A stretch of DNA of 64,000 nucleotides from Dimorphilus gyrociliatus (Eukaryota > Annelida > Polychaeta > Dinophilidae). Shown here in pieces: positions 14,116 to 28,025 of this stretch. A model generated the notes under the pieces. That model saw only the letters and a list, made by a program, of their open reading frames with translations. It searched no databases and was not told where the DNA came from. Location of the stretch: the NCBI GenBank assembly GCA_904063045.1, contig CAJFCJ010000012.1:558001-622000 (forward strand). The letters run 5' to 3'. Numbering within the stretch: position 1 is the stretch's first letter; each line of letters opens with the position of its first letter. The position numbers and the translations under genes are program-made.

Positions 14116-15835
14116 ATTTTTTCTATTATTATTTATCCTATAAAAAAGAAACAAATTCTTTTATCAACAAAATGCTTCTGGCCTGATCATAATTTTTCAA
14201 ATGAGAAGACTTAACTGCTTCGCGGCGCTTGTGAATATTTTGTTAGCGACATCTGGCTGGAACTTTTCTATATGTCCATACTATATACAATATCCTCATT
14301 TTGGTATACATTTCATGGATGTACTATATAAAACACTCATATTTCAGCGATATTAGTCTTTATTTTGTATATTATAAGTAAAAAGTTTTCAATATAAAAC
14401 TTATAGAAGTAAAAACTTTACATATAAAGAAATTAAAAAATGTATGAATATCTTTTGAAAAATGTATCCTTCTTTCTCAGGTTTTTGACATTAATTGCTA
14501 TTTATGATATGTATATAAATCTTATCAAAGACTGAACACTATATGAGGTGAAATTACAGTAAATCTTTTCAATAGAGCAAAGATATACATATATAGTGTA
14601 AAATATAAAAGTTAGAAATGCTCTTCTGTTTTCTATACTGTATTTATAAACTTATATTTATTTATATAGATTTACAAAGAAAACATTTTCTATCAAAGCA
14701 AAAGATTTTAGAAAGAATCAAGAAGTAATAAATATTTTTTTGGCGGATAAAAAGTTACATATTTTATAATTACATTGGAATGTATGGGGAAAGATTAATT
14801 TTGTCACGTAAAAGATCAATAATGCAAAAGAGAATGCAATATAATAATCAATAAAATTTTATAAATGAAAGTTAATTAATTCAATTGTTAACCTACAATC
14901 ATAATTTAACCGATGTAAAGTATATTCAACTATTATACACATGTATTGGAATTTATATTATTCTCTTCTATCATCCTGCTTCCTTTTCTCTATCTTTCTC
15001 TATCTTCCTCTCTCTCTTCCTCTCTTTCTCTCTTTCTCTCCCTCCTCCCACTTATGAAGCGGTATAAGACCGTTTTATGCTTCTTTTTAATAAAAATCTT
15101 TATCGATTCATTCTTTTTTGTCTACATTTTTATATTTTTACATTTTGGTTAGCATCTAGATTGACCTTGACGCTTAGAAAATTTAAGTAGTAGATTAATT
15201 GAATGCTATAAAATGTTACTAATCCAGGATTTAGTTGTGAAAAAATAGAGAAAGATATGAATTTAAATTTTATTTTCTATAAAAATTTCTATTGGTTTTT
15301 ACTTGAACTTTATCGTTTTATCAATGAACTTGACAGATTAGATATTCTTAGAATCTTAAGCATAAATACTAATAAAAGAAACTCTAAATAGGAATTAGCA
15401 GATAAGCTTTCAGCTTCCATCCCATTTTTGGACAGTAACATTTATATTCCATCATTCTAAGAGAACTCGTCAATATTATACTTTGTACTCTTTGAGAAAA
15501 GTAATACTCTTTCAAATAATAGACCAAAATATTCATAATTTAGGTTGATTTTATCAAGAATATTATCATTTTTATTAGTTGTATATAATGTAAATTATCC
15601 AATGATTAGAAAAGTATTGATTGACATTATTATCATTCTTCTCTAAACACTGTACAGTGTGAACAAAGAATATAGATAAACTCAAGCAAATTTCTTTGGG
15701 AAATTTTTCGTGAGTGCTTGTTGAAAAAGTAATGAATGAACTTCTAATACGAGCTCTCTTTCTCTCTTTTTCTCTTCTCAATCGCTCTCCGTCTCTCTCT
15801 ATCTTTCACTCTCCCTCTGTCTGTTGATTTGTATA
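14116..15835. other. Intergenic, no gene seen
   Basis: AT-rich with TC-rich stretches near 14990-15050 and 15750-15820. A CCAGATGTCGC element (minus) at 14245-14256 resembles the repeated element described in the findings. Open frames here are T/C-tract translations. Confidence 0.5.
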
Positions 15836-17452
15836 TTATGGTAATGGACATTTGCAGTTAAAATCTTTATGACCAATTCGAAATTGTAAAAGTATAATGA
15901 AGTATGTGATCATAACGCCAAACATCTGATATAAAAAAAATAAACAATAGATAATAAATGAAAATAGTGTATACAGCAATAAATCATAAAAATTTCAATT
16001 ACCGTTACTAATGCAGAAGGATCGACAACAAACATTCCCATTGCCGAGACGCCAATCGTTGTTCCCGTCAATTTATTCATAAACATATTTATCTATTCAA
16101 AAATAATAATATTACATTGAAAAACCAATATGAATTAAAGCTCTTATAATATAAATACAGGATTAAGTACTACAAGTACTAGTCATTAATTACAGACATG
16201 AAAATTTCATATGAATCATACCTGAAGCAATTTATCATTGTCAACTCCATCGTAAACAAGTGATAGAGAGAGCATAGATTTAATGGGATGATGAGCCTAC
16301 TCACCACAATATATACAGTATTATAGTCTAAGAAAATATCCTTATTAATGTATATATATATATGTATGCTCTTACCCAAACGTAAATATTTCCTCCATGA
16401 TATCCAATTGTTAGCATATGAATAATTATTGAAAATATCCAAAATAGCTGAAGACTTGTAAATTCAGTATTTAATTTATGATAAATCACATTATATAAGA
16501 TTATACATAGTAGAGTAATATGACTTAAAAATGATGAAGATGTAATAAACGATACCACTCTATCCAAGCCTGTGAAAAATTAGATTAATCATTTATTTAA
16601 AAAGTTACTTAATGAAAGTAATAGCATACTTTCAACTAATTTACACAATTCTATATGTCTATTCCTGTAGATTTCTAAATCTCCTATAAATTTACCCTCA
16701 TCATCAACTAGATCCTCAAATTCTTTAGCAAATTTCTCAAGTTCGTCTGCAACCAATACGCACAACAGTTTATATAAGACTGTTGGTAAGACTGTTACCA
16801 TAGTATTTAAGAAACATATAATAACTGATAAGAATCTAAAATCTCCAGATAAAGGATAAAGCATGTGATTAAACCATATTTTTGATTTATTATAAGCCGT
16901 ATAAGATGTCCAAATTGTATTTAGAATGATAAAAAATGCTGCTCCAAATATATTTAATATCATACAACGCTTTATCTTCGGATTCTCAATTGAACTAGTT
17001 TCTTCATAATTAATTGCAAACGTATAGAAGCAATTCTTTTGCTTACAAACGTAAAACATGGCGCAAGTTTTACATACACTCTCCAACCACCAAACAGTCA
17101 AGATTAATTTGAAGAATAATTCGGCATTAAAACTATTCACAACTCCAAATGAGAGTAAATATCTTAGTAAATTGAAAACTATTAGAAACGATATAAAGAA
17201 TGAAAATATTTGAAAAGCTGATATTCTCTGCCATATTTTTAATTTATTATCTGTTGTATGAGATTTTCTTGAATAGAATAATCCACTAAATTTCATTACA
17301 AGAAAAAATGGCTTTAGTAAACGATACAGCTTAGTTTCTTCCAGTTTCTTAGGTTCATCTCTTTGTTTCATTATTCTTAGCGCTTTTAAGATTTGAGGCT
17401 CCATAAAATTTGAATTTTGGCGTGCCAATTTCCTTTTGTGAAGCTTTTCCAT
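15836..17452 (-). CDS. Gr: Gustatory-receptor-like seven-transmembrane protein
   Basis: Member of the insect Gr/Or and invertebrate GRL family, whose known members are ligand-gated cation channels in the plasma membrane with a cytoplasmic N-terminus. Five exons: 17452-16630, 16569-16376, 16296-16222, 16092-16003 and 15925-15836, giving 423 residues, the usual family length. Hydrophobic segments lie near residues 81-104, 111-136, 163-187, 207-235, 283-305, 315-330 and 395-409. The last carries TYFIILLQF (residues 401-409), the family signature TY-x5-QF. The Leu-Cys-Lys-Leu-Val segment before TM5 and the short helix before TM7 also sit where the family has them. The first intron is phase 1 and the last three are phase 0; phase-0 introns near the C-terminus are typical of Gr genes. 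A splice acceptor (CTTACTCTTCAG) lies just upstream of the ATG, suggesting a 5'UTR intron. Family is confident; ligand unknown. Confidence 0.88.
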
Positions 17453-18268
17453 TGTTAAAATCTGAAGAGTAAGTGCGTCAAGCGATTGCAGGTGTTGAGA
17501 AATTATTGATGCGCCTGATGGATGCTAAGTAAATATTATTGATTATTAGAAAAAAGAATCTTTTACCTAACATAAGAACCCTTTATTATTCTGTTTCAAG
17601 TAATTGAGGAGAATATTTTTTTCTCAAATAACGCCTTTATATATGGAATAAGAGAAGAACCGCTTCCCTACACTAAACAATATAAAATTATCAACTTCCT
17701 GGAGTTCAAAAGTGATTTCTCTGCAATCCTATAAATTGTACATGCTACAGACATTTGTCATGTTATAAAAAATATTCTCATATTCAGTACACAGTATATT
17801 AAGAGCTGTTACTTAATACATAAAATATCAAGAATTTGCACGCTCTTTAATTATTAACATGGCTGAAAAAGAGAGAAAAGTTACAATTTCATAGTTTCTC
17901 CTCTTTAAAGTTTAGAACGATAGATGGGGCTTCAACAATTTTATTATAGTAGGTACCTAAAATCTAGACGGAATTCATAAATATTCCCTTACACAGATGA
18001 AAATAATCGATTTTTTTTCTGCCCTTCAGGTGGGAAAAGTTTTATTTCTTTTATTACTGGTCCTTTACAAGTTTGCACAATACATATCTCAACAAATAAA
18101 ATGTATAGTTATAATAAAAAGAAACAATATGCAGTGATGTATATCCCAAAGAAAATGCTTTAAAAATATACAATTTATATGTATGCAGTATAATAAAACG
18201 ATCTTTTCCCTCTTTCTTCTATTGCATTAATACAGTATATATTCTGAATTTTTTGCTAATAATTGTAT
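17453..18268. other. Intergenic spacer between two minus-strand genes
   Basis: It holds the presumed 5' leader of the Gr-like gene and the 3' flank of the next gene upstream. No coding signal is seen. Confidence 0.5.
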
Positions 18269-21200
18269 TTATTTTTTTCTCATAGCCTGAGAGACGGCAG
18301 CCATTACTGTGGTTAAAGAACATCGAAACCAGTCAGAATGCAGCCGATAAGCATTCAAAATATTAGTTATATCTTTGAGCGTTCTTTTAGAATCGTTTAC
18401 GTTAAATTGCCAAACAACTTGAGAGTGTTTGTCGAAAGAGTTTGTTATCCTGTACAAATGTGGGCTAGACCAAGGTATAAAGAGTTGTTTCTTATCTGAC
18501 GTTATGTAGATAGACGATGAAGGCAAGGTTTTACTATAATAAGATAATGAGCATGGACATTTTGACCCGGTTGTCTCTTCCTCTGAGTTGATTTGAACTA
18601 AGTCTGTTTGAGTCGATGCATCAATAGCATAATGACAAGTTTTGCCTTCTCTTTCAATTATATCTAAATCTTTGCTATCCTCCAAAGATTTTTCAAAATT
18701 AGAAAATGTCTTGGAAAGTTCAATCTCCCCTGAATATTTAATGAATTCTTCATTATCTTTTTCGTTCGTTTCCCTTTCAACCTCGTCTTCTTTGATAAAG
18801 AACCTTTCACGGTTGACAGTTGCATATATATTGCTATTCTTTTCATTGTATTGTTCTTCTCTTGCCTCGTCTTCCTTATCCGAATAGTCAATATCATACT
18901 GTTCTTCATAATCAACATCGTCGGCAAAGGCGATATTTTGAAGGCTTTCCAAATAAACTTTGGTTTTTTCATAATAATCTACCCTGGTGTTCTCTTTTGA
19001 AACTTTAGTATATAGGTGTTCTTCTTCCTCTTCTGCAAACCTTACCATATGTTGAGAGGAAAGGGATCTTTGTTTTGAGGAAGAAGTTTCTGAAGGTGGT
19101 GATAGAGCTCGCTTTCTTGGAGGTAATGGAGGGGCGGAACTCTGACTCATATGTTTTTTTATTGAGGCGTAAAACACTTCATTTTCAGTTAAAGTGGAAT
19201 CGCTAGACTTTTCACTTTCGCTACTTTCAACAGTTTCCTGAAGCTGGGCCATTTCATTAGTTAATACAGTTTGCCATAAAGATGAGCGATGTCGCCAAGC
19301 GAATATACTTTGTCGTCTCTTAGCTAATCGTCCTGAAGATCCATCAGAAGATTTTCGTCGGTCTGCCCAATCGGGACGATTAGCTCCTAATTCTTTTACA
19401 AGATCAGAATCGGCCGAGACTTGCTCTTCTTGCCTCCTAAAATCATCATGGCATTCATTCATCCACGCTAACATCCATTCTCCAACCTATTTGTGATCAA
19501 AGAAAACGTGTACTTAATATTTTTATTATTCCAATAACATTATATTCTACGTAATACGTAAGTTGAAAATTTATCTATTTTTGTTGTTCTAGTCCAGTAG
19601 ATGGCTATTACGAATATTTGACAAATGAAAGAGAAGAACTTGACATTATTTTGATTAAGAAAATATACATGTTCTCTTAATTTAATAAGTAAAGAATTTC
19701 TTTGAAGAATATAAACGAATGCGTAGGAATCTAACGTAAAATTTTCAAAACATGAGATAACCTGTATTAACAGGATACGGCCGTCTGTACTTAGTTAACC
19801 CTCTAGACTACTGAAGCAATTCGAAAAGGTAAAAAAAAAAGAAAAGAGAAGAAAATCTCCTCTGCAAAAGAAACGCAAGCGGAAGAGAGAAAAATATAGT
19901 AAGAAACAATAAGAAGTCTTTAAAATTAATACCGTTTATTAAATTTCCATATAGCTTTAAGAGTGATTATGGTAATAACTTTTACACTAACTTTTCTTCT
20001 AAACCTATTACATTGTACTGGAAGCATTTGTCATTATTTTTCCTTAACCTTTTCAACTAGTACATTCTTCCTCTTTTCTTATTTTCTTTCTCAGATTTTC
20101 CCACAGTTTTTATTGTATATAACTTTAAGCAGAAAAAAAGATATACATTAAACAACAACGCAAACTCAGTCTGCTCTTTAAACGATTTAAATATCCGAAT
20201 TGTTCTTCATCGTAAAGATATCGAATGGGGCATAATTAAAATCTAGTAAAAACTCTATACTCAACAACTCCGAAGAGGGATGGATATAATTCAAAACAAA
20301 CTAGGCAAAGAATAATTTAGCCTACTATTTATACACCTGTTAACATTAGTTGAGCCTATAATTATTTGGTTGATTTTTGAACTTTCCAAATAAATATATA
20401 AAGACAGTATAAAAAATATAAAGGTTTATTATGAATTAAAGTAGGATAACAGCAAGAAAGAGAGAGAGAGAGAGAGAGAAAGTAAGAATTATTACCTATC
20501 TTTACTAAGCACATAAAATAAAAATAAAAAAGAGAGAGAAACATTCTTGATATCTCTTTTAAAAAAGTATATTTATTAAGAATATTCCGTTATAAATTGA
20601 CTAAGACTTTTAATAAATTCTCCTAGGTAATTTACTGTTGAATAAATAAACGTCTAATGGTAAATTTATTGTAAAAAATGCTGATTACTATTACTAATGG
20701 TTGTTCAGTCTATTTTATTTAAATGCTCTTTTACTAGTTGTACTTTATTATTTTCACAGTTGAGAAAGAAAAAAAGTTTAACAATTTTTTAAAAAGCTTT
20801 TTATTAAATATACAGTATATACGCTATCCTCTTTCTATCCTACGATTGTTCTCATATATTTCTTATTTCTAATACTATTATTAAGCTATCATCAGATATA
20901 TATCTCCAACTTAGAATCATATTACGAGTTGAAAAGTTCGCTTTAGATGAGAAGGGAAGTAATAGAATAATAAGGTCAGTATTTTTGTAAATTACACTGG
21001 ATAGATTGATAATTTAAATAATCCAAATGAGATTAAACTTTTAAGAATAGAAAGTATATATTACCATATATTTTCCTCCATGATTTAACCAAGTGGAAAC
21101 ATCCGCCTCATTATCTTCAATGGCATCAGCGATTTCTTCCACTATCACACCTCTTTTCATTAAGTATCTAACAATCTTAAAAAATTACGCAATAAGAAAA

Positions 21201-21326
21201 CAAGGAAAGTAAATGATATATTTTAACTTTGAACACCTGTCTAGCCGAATTGTGCTCCCAAATCGGAAATGCAAACATACCCGATTCGAAAATATCCATC
21301 ATTTCCCATTCTAATTCCTCTGACAT
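18269..21326 (-). CDS. Unrecognised acidic adaptor-like protein, 472 residues
   Basis: Three exons, all joined in phase 0: 21326-21237, 21175-21065 and 19486-18269 (stop TAA). A TTCAG acceptor eight bases before the ATG suggests a 5'UTR intron. Residues 1-90 look globular, with many tryptophans (EWEMMDIF, FPIWEHN, WLNHGG, GEWMLAWMN). The rest is acidic and probably disordered. It carries short motifs known as docking sites: APPLPPRKR (class II SH3 ligand), tyrosines in HLYTKV, IYATVN and FYASI settings (SH2/PTB type), and STQTDL, which contains the TQT anchor of LC8 dynein light chain ligands. The last 60 residues (VVWQFNV, then LHSDWFRCSL) regain hydrophobic order. I do not recognise the family. 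The splice pattern and long open frame make the gene real; the adaptor role is inferred from motifs only. Confidence 0.75.
19487..21064 (-). other. Second intron of the 472-residue gene
   Basis: A 1.6-kb intron with a (GA)n microsatellite at 20458-20480. A CCAGTAGATGGCT element at 19594-19606 resembles the CTCF core. No nested gene is supportable. Confidence 0.7.
19594..19606 (+). promoter_or_regulatory. CTCF-core-like element
   Basis: CCAGTAGATGGCT fits the published CTCF core CCASYAGRKGGCRS as far as it extends, at all but the last base. It is one of a family of such elements in the window. Confidence 0.4.
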
Positions 21327-24300
21327 AATCAAATCTGAAGTAAATAGGAAAGTTGAGAGTACTACAAACATATCGACAATTTCTTCAAAATAGTTAGATG
21401 ACAAGATAAAAGAAGAAAAGTTATTATTTAAAATATTTATTAATATACTAGAGAAGTATGACTAATATATTATATAATAGAATATTATACTAGAAACTGT
21501 ATATATATATATAGAATATAAAAACTTGCTGAAAAACATCTAGAGGAAAAAGGGAAAAGAAATTATACTTCTTAAAAAAAAATTGAGAATGTTGCTAGGT
21601 CGAAAGCTATCGAAAGAATGAATTGAAATAGGTGTGGGATAGTAAGTCACGTGGAATCGTTTAGTTACGGAAAACTGAAGTTTTCTACTGTGATTTCAAG
21701 CATTCCAATTAAAATTGCAATGTTAACGGTTGCTTGTTAGGTGTAGCAGTAAATATTGTAAATTGGTCTTAACTTGATCACATTATACAATTTAAATACT
21801 AGTTAAAAGTTAATTTTGTTAAAGTTTTCTATAAAAATATAAAGTAAAAATCTGGTATTTTTCTTTCTTTTTTATATTCTATTTCCTTTCTTTTTCAACT
21901 GTAAAATGAACATTGAAATACTTAGAGATTTGTTATAGAAGAAAAATATACATTTATTAATTTAAACAGTTTGTTTTGAAGCATATTATTGTGTTTATAT
22001 CTCAGTGTTTAGTAGAGAGAAATGTTTGTTAGTACTAAACATTGTTTGTTATGAATTGCTATGGTTGTTAATTATATAAGGGAAAAAGGAGAGATAGATA
22101 TTTATAATAGAAGCAACAGAAAAGAAAAATATAATCCTAGATATATATTTATATAAAAAAGAAACTTGACAAACATAATTAGAATCAATTATATAAATAA
22201 ATTCATTTATAATAGTTTTATAGTTTACGAAAAGAACGCTTTTCCTTTTCAATAAATTTAAATAATTCTGGACTTTTTAATTATAAATTTCTAAGAAAGT
22301 TTCAGCTTTGTAGTGTTGAAAGAAAAATTACTGTCTATCCATACAAACAGTATGAGTGTATATGTAATGATTCTTCTGTTTATTTACCTATACTATTTCA
22401 TATATTTATATATATATATATATTTACAATGAAATTTTTTCTTTAATATTTATATATTTATTTCTATATTATTATATCAAATTTTTTCCTCATAACGTAT
22501 ATAAATATACTGAATACACTGTATATCTTTTTTCCCTTCTTTCTTCTCTCTCATTCTTGCTTTGTGGTTTAGATTATCTTACTTATACTATATACAATAT
22601 ATATGCTCTCTCTCTCTCTCCCTCCATATACAAACTTATATATATTTTTAGTCTTATGTAGAATATTTATATTCTAGAAGTTTGTCTGTCTGTCTGATCA
22701 CTAAATAAGCTAATTAATCTTGCTAACTGACAGTAAATAATTACCTTGAAATATTTTGAAACAGGTAAGAATAACATTGATTTTTTTACAGATTCTATAA
22801 CCAATGATATTCTAATAGATAAAAATATGTTAGAACTATTAACTCTTTCACATTTCACCTTTTACTTCGTTTATAACATTTCATGGCACATTCAACTCTC
22901 TATTTTTTCCTCTTTTCTCTCACTCTCCCACAATATTTCTTCTTCTTCCTCTTTCTCTTTGCCTAGCTTTCATTAGATACTTTTTTTTCAAAAACTTTCT
23001 CTTGTAACTTTCTTTTTCTTTCATTTATTTTGAAATTAAGAAAAAGAAGATTATTGGGCCATGTTTGTAAAACTTTACAAAATGTCAACATCTCTCAACA
23101 ACTGGTATTTCATTAGTGAATTCTTATGACTTGCGAATGCTTTAAAGAAATAAAATTTAAGCAAGAACAGTAAAAAAATTTCAGACAAATGTTTCTAAAT
23201 AGTTATTTATCAACGTTACAAACTCAACATTTGTCTAACTTAATCATTGTCACAGCTGACTTTGATGGGTTACAGTAGCTCATAGAGCACACGATAAACA
23301 CAGTTTGTTCCAGTTGTACAAACAAAGAGGCTGTTGCCCTTTTTATTACCAGTTTAGTTAAGGAGACTTTTTTTTGCTCACTGTATATAGTTAATATTGC
23401 TTGTAAACTAGATCATAGCTATCCCGGTTTTTTTGTTCATCTTACAAAAATATAATATAGCTTTACTGATAAAGATTAGACGAGTCATTAAAACAATCTG
23501 TCACCGCTTTGGTATTTAACAAATACCCTAACCAATAAATCTCCTGATCAATTTTTTTATGCTATCCAATCAACGCCCCTGGATGCTGGGAATGTTGTTT
23601 TTTTATATATTTTATTTCTTCCTACTTAACAATAGAGAGTACAGACTGGAAAAAGTAAAAAGAATCGAATATACCTTATTAGAGCTTAGTAATTGATATC
23701 TTCTACTTAAAAATGCATTGGAATACTTTTAGAATAATTCTTAGGGGACGTCTAACTACTTGTAAAACATCTCACTAACTCATTTAAATAGTCCCTTGAT
23801 ATAATTCGTATTTTAAATATTTACTTCTTAAATCTTAACAACAAGCCAAAGTTGTTCGAGTAATAAGAAATATAAAAAGTCGCAAGTAAATTTAAACACT
23901 AGTCCTATAATAGTTAAACTAAATAGTTTAACATTAAAATTGTTAAAAGATGGCGTTGTGTGAAAAACAATTTTACTATTAAAATACTTTTCATTCGCTT
24001 TATTTCTGTTAATAAAGCCATAGAAGATATTTCATTAAATACTCTTAGATTTGCAGTATCTATTATATACATATGCTCTATAATCCATTTTAATCCTTTC
24101 ATATTTCTTCCCCATCCACCAGAAATTTATCTTATTATGTAATAATAAAAAAAGTTTTGGAGTAAAGAAAAAAAACACATAATGCACTTAGAAAAGCTTT
24201 TAATCTTGTTTACAAATTGCCTCGATCTAACTGATTATCAGTTTTCTTTTCATAAAAAATTAACATATTGAGTTAAATTTTTGTTTGTTTTTTATATTCC

Positions 24301-24985
24301 AAGATAAGTTTTGTATCTTCTCTTTCTTATTCTCTGCTCAAGCCTTCTTAAATTGCAAAATATGACTAATATTTTCATAATTCTTTTTCCTTTCACTATT
24401 ATAAACATAGCAATGTTGATTTTTTCTTCTTTTTCTTCTTGACAAGAGACTTATCATATTTCCATATTTCTTATTTTTAAACTGGATAGGTTTATATAAG
24501 AAAGTTGCTAAAATAATCCATTCAAGAGATATCAAGAAGGAAGTCGTCTTTTTACTTCTCTTTTTTTATATTAATCTGAGAAATTATTCCAAAATGAATG
24601 AAAAATATCTTCCTGATCAATGAAGAGACGAAAAAGAATCCGACGGCACTTGAGATAATCTGTACTGACTTAGTTTAATCTATTCTTAAATTCTTCTATA
24701 TGATGTTTATTCACTTTATTTCGTTCAATAATCTAGAACTTTTCAGATAAGAGACGAAAGTTTACTGATTTTATCCCACGACTTGGCAAGGAACCGGAAG
24801 AAAGCTAGTATTCCACCCGATAAGCCTTATCATGAGCAACAACCATCAGGGTATGTTTGCCCCAAGATTTCGTGCTAAAATAAATTCCATTGGCGCCAAG
24901 CGCTCATTACCTTTTAGTAAAGTTTGTTTAAGACGTTGCGCATTTATTTTCAAAACCCACAAAATCTTTTTTCAGTTCGCCGAAC

Positions 24986-24993
24986 TATAAAAA
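24986..24993 (+). promoter_or_regulatory. TATA-box-like element in a less AT-rich island
   Basis: CTATAAAAACG sits in a 300-base island richer in G and C than its surroundings. The first ATG downstream (25028) opens only 13 codons. No transcript can be assigned, so a real promoter is a guess. Confidence 0.25.
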
Positions 24994-25160
24994 CGAAGGT
25001 CACCTTAAGCCTATATAACTTTTTTCCATGGAAAAGGGGTTTTTGATCCCGAAAGCAGCGGGCTATTGAAAATCTTTTTCTTTCCGCATACTAGAAAAAA
25101 AACTAAAGAAGCGTAAACTAAAAAAATAAAGGGGAAGTACGAGAGAACAAGAGCGTATAT

Positions 25161-25180
25161 GAGAGAGAGAGAGAGAGAGG
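25161..25180. repeat. (GA)n microsatellite
   Basis: Ten GA units followed by G-rich sequence. Confidence 0.85.
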
Positions 25181-26017
25181 AAGGTGGGGTGGATGGAGCG
25201 GCTTGGGGGCAGGAGAGTAGTGAGAGAAAGGTAGAATAAAGAAAAAATCTGTTTCAATTTAAGATTATACTAAAAAAGAGAAATAAGAAAACTTTTTCCA
25301 GATTTTCCTGTATTCTCTAGGCGCCCTACGGCCGATACTAAACCGCTAATGTTTCTAGATTAAGTTTTAATTGAAAATAAACATCCTAAAGGCGAAAAGC
25401 ATATGAAAAAAATATACGAAAATATTTTATTTTATCTACCTCTTCTATTACAAGTTCAATTTTTTTAGTAATTCCCTTTGGAGTTCCTTATTCCTCTATT
25501 AATTTCTTTTAGCATCAAATTTTCGATACAAAATGCCCACAATACTTTTTTTTTGAGACCGTCTGCAATCATAAGGCCTATTAGATACGATTAGCCTACA
25601 ATAGCCTAAAATATTGCAGATATTTGCTTTTTAAGCGAATAGATAAGAGCCTAATCGACCTTAGTGATTTCTAACCATAGCGTAACAGTCATTATTCCTT
25701 TTAACTTTGGGATAGGAAAGAAATGTAGACATTCCTTTACCTAATTTTTCACTATTATAGGCCTTTTTACCATTTGCACTTTTTCGATTAGTGAAAATAT
25801 GCTTTAACAAAGATAATTTATCATTATGAAAATGTAGAAGAAGTTCTTATTTTTCTCTTGCAATCAAAATCAACAGAAGCGGTATGTAAAAAAAATAAGA
25901 ATAAAGTTAACCAACAAGTAAATATACAAGAATAAAGTTTTTTTGTTATTACTAGATTTTACACATACACTCACACTTACAGACATAGACACCACTTTCT
26001 TTCTATCATTCATTCAT

Positions 26018-26020
<3 letters not shown>

Positions 26021-26072
<52 letters not shown>
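26021..26072. repeat. (TC)n microsatellite
   Basis: About 50 bases of TC with one A interruption. The 90-codon plus-strand open frame over it (25943-26215) is a repeat translation. Confidence 0.9.
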
Positions 26073-26604
26073 TTCATTCTTCCCCTTTCATTTTTACTTT
26101 CTCTTTCACGGTTCCTATATTATACAGTAAGGAAAATATCAAAAGTGTGCGCATAAAGCAGTCTCTTTTACGTTTTCTAAACTTTGAGCAATTTGGACTT
26201 TATTTTTTAATTTAATCTCCAATTTAACATAGAATTATTGCCTTTAATGGTCGTTAAGTACAAATCTAATTATCGAGAGGCGAAAAAAAAAGACTTCATT
26301 CTACCAATTACCACTTTATCGCAGTAATAAACTCGTCGTTTTTACGTAATCTATTAAGAGAAAGGTGAAGCAGATTTTCATTGTTTGTTTTTTAAACCTT
26401 TACAGCGGATGCTATTAGAGTTACGTATAATAGAGCAACATCGTTTCCTTTAAGTTCAAGATCGATTCTACCGAAACATTCGACATTTAGACTTCTGTCA
26501 TGAATGTTAAATTGAAGCCTTTGGGCGCCTCCTACGAATAATTCTATCTAAAGGACCGAAGAAATACAAAGTTTTCATCCTTTATTTTATTAAAAATGCA
26601 GTAA

Positions 26605-26620
26605 CCGCAAGATGGCGACA
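26605..26620 (+). promoter_or_regulatory. AAGATGGCGAC element (CTCF- or YY1-like)
   Basis: CCGCAAGATGGCGACA is compatible both with the CTCF core and with the YY1 consensus AAnATGGCG. Confidence 0.4.
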
Positions 26621-27899
26621 TGTGTTAGATGAATTGTATTGAGAAAGAGATGCACATTATAAGCGTAAAATATTAGAATTAAAAAATAGAAATATACTTA
26701 AAAAAAATTAGACGCCACCAGATAAAATCGTTGACAGGTAAACCAATGAAAATAAACTATATCAAATTGAACATAAAAAATAGTGCATGATAGTCTTGAA
26801 ATGCAGATAGAAAATGAGAGGGAAAAAAGGAAAATATATATATAAATATATATTTCAAATATATAACAAGCAAATAATATTTTGCTATCATCAAAGAAAA
26901 TAATGAAAATGAAATTAATAGAATAATAAATAAATTAAATATTTGAAATTATTCTTTCCATAACCAATCTAGACTTTAGATTACTAAAGGGATTCGATGG
27001 TGGAAACATTACGTTAATTATAGCACAAAAATTCTTCAGGATAAATCAGCCTTTACACACGAAAACCGCATATATTTTCATTATCAAAATAATGAACATT
27101 TGTTTAGCGTATGACATGAACATTCATTCGATAACAGTATATGATTAATATTTAAATATATACTATTATATTAATATGAAACGTGAATCGAAAATATATA
27201 CAGCATATATATCAACAAATAAAGCTGGAATACGCTATACTTTACGATATATTAATATATATATACTGTATATATATATACACAAGTATATGTACAGATA
27301 TACATACATGTATATATATAGTGTATACATACTAGTATTCAGAATATTAGATACTACATTTCTGTTTTTCAAAGCGTTCGTTATAAAAAAAAGAGAAAAA
27401 GAAGTATACCTGCATTACTTAAGTAATAAACCTGTTAAGTTTTAGTGTTAACCCTCAACGAAATAATTTCCTTTTTTCCATAGACACTCTCAAAAGTATG
27501 GAATATAAGTATGCATATGTTGCAAGTATCTATGTATATACTGTAGATGAGAGAGAAATAAGAAGAAATGATTTGTGAGTAGTTAAAGCTACATTCTTCG
27601 CTGATAATATGCTTTTCGCATCTTCTTCCTTCTTTAATAACCAAGTTAAATCAAATTTTTAAGTTGTTTGAAATATCAATTTATTATTTTTTTCATGCCT
27701 TTACTTTTTAGAAAATAGAAAAAAGAATAAACATATTTCTTTATTGATAAATGTATTTGTGTTTTTTAGGTTTTATACTTCTGTTTCATTTTGGAAAAGA
27801 TTCAAGGAAACCTTTTGATTAGAGCGCAAAAAAAACTCTGTCGTATCAAATTCTATAAAAGTAGGAAAAAAGCGATTATGCGGTATTATTATATCTATA

Positions 27900-27918
27900 G
27901 ATATAACATATATATATG

Positions 27919-27971
<53 letters not shown>

Positions 27972-27992
27972 TATATATAAACACATGTACTG

Positions 27993-28023
<31 letters not shown>

Positions 28024-28025
28024 TA
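27900..28025. repeat. Long (TA)n tract with ATACTGTATATA and TATATG units
   Basis: About 125 bases that are nearly all TA. The plus-strand frame across it (27791-28048) reads as repeated I/Y codons and is not a gene. Confidence 0.9.

Noticed and set aside
16171-16180. AAGTACTAGT match to part of miR-252
   Set aside because: Only ten bases match, the site is inside a Gr gene intron, and no foldback is present.
18642-19008. Plus- and minus-strand ORFs overlapping the 472-residue gene
   Set aside because: They are shadows in other frames of the long, better-supported reading frame.
23248-23269. Sequence resembling the miR-2 family (TGTCACAGCTGACTTTGATG)
   Set aside because: It differs from the miR-2 mature form at several places, including a seed position. 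The flanking DNA gives only about ten paired bases with a poor loop, and no miR-71 or further miR-2 copy is nearby.
25943-26215. 90-codon ORF rich in Ser-Leu
   Set aside because: It is the translation of a TC microsatellite.
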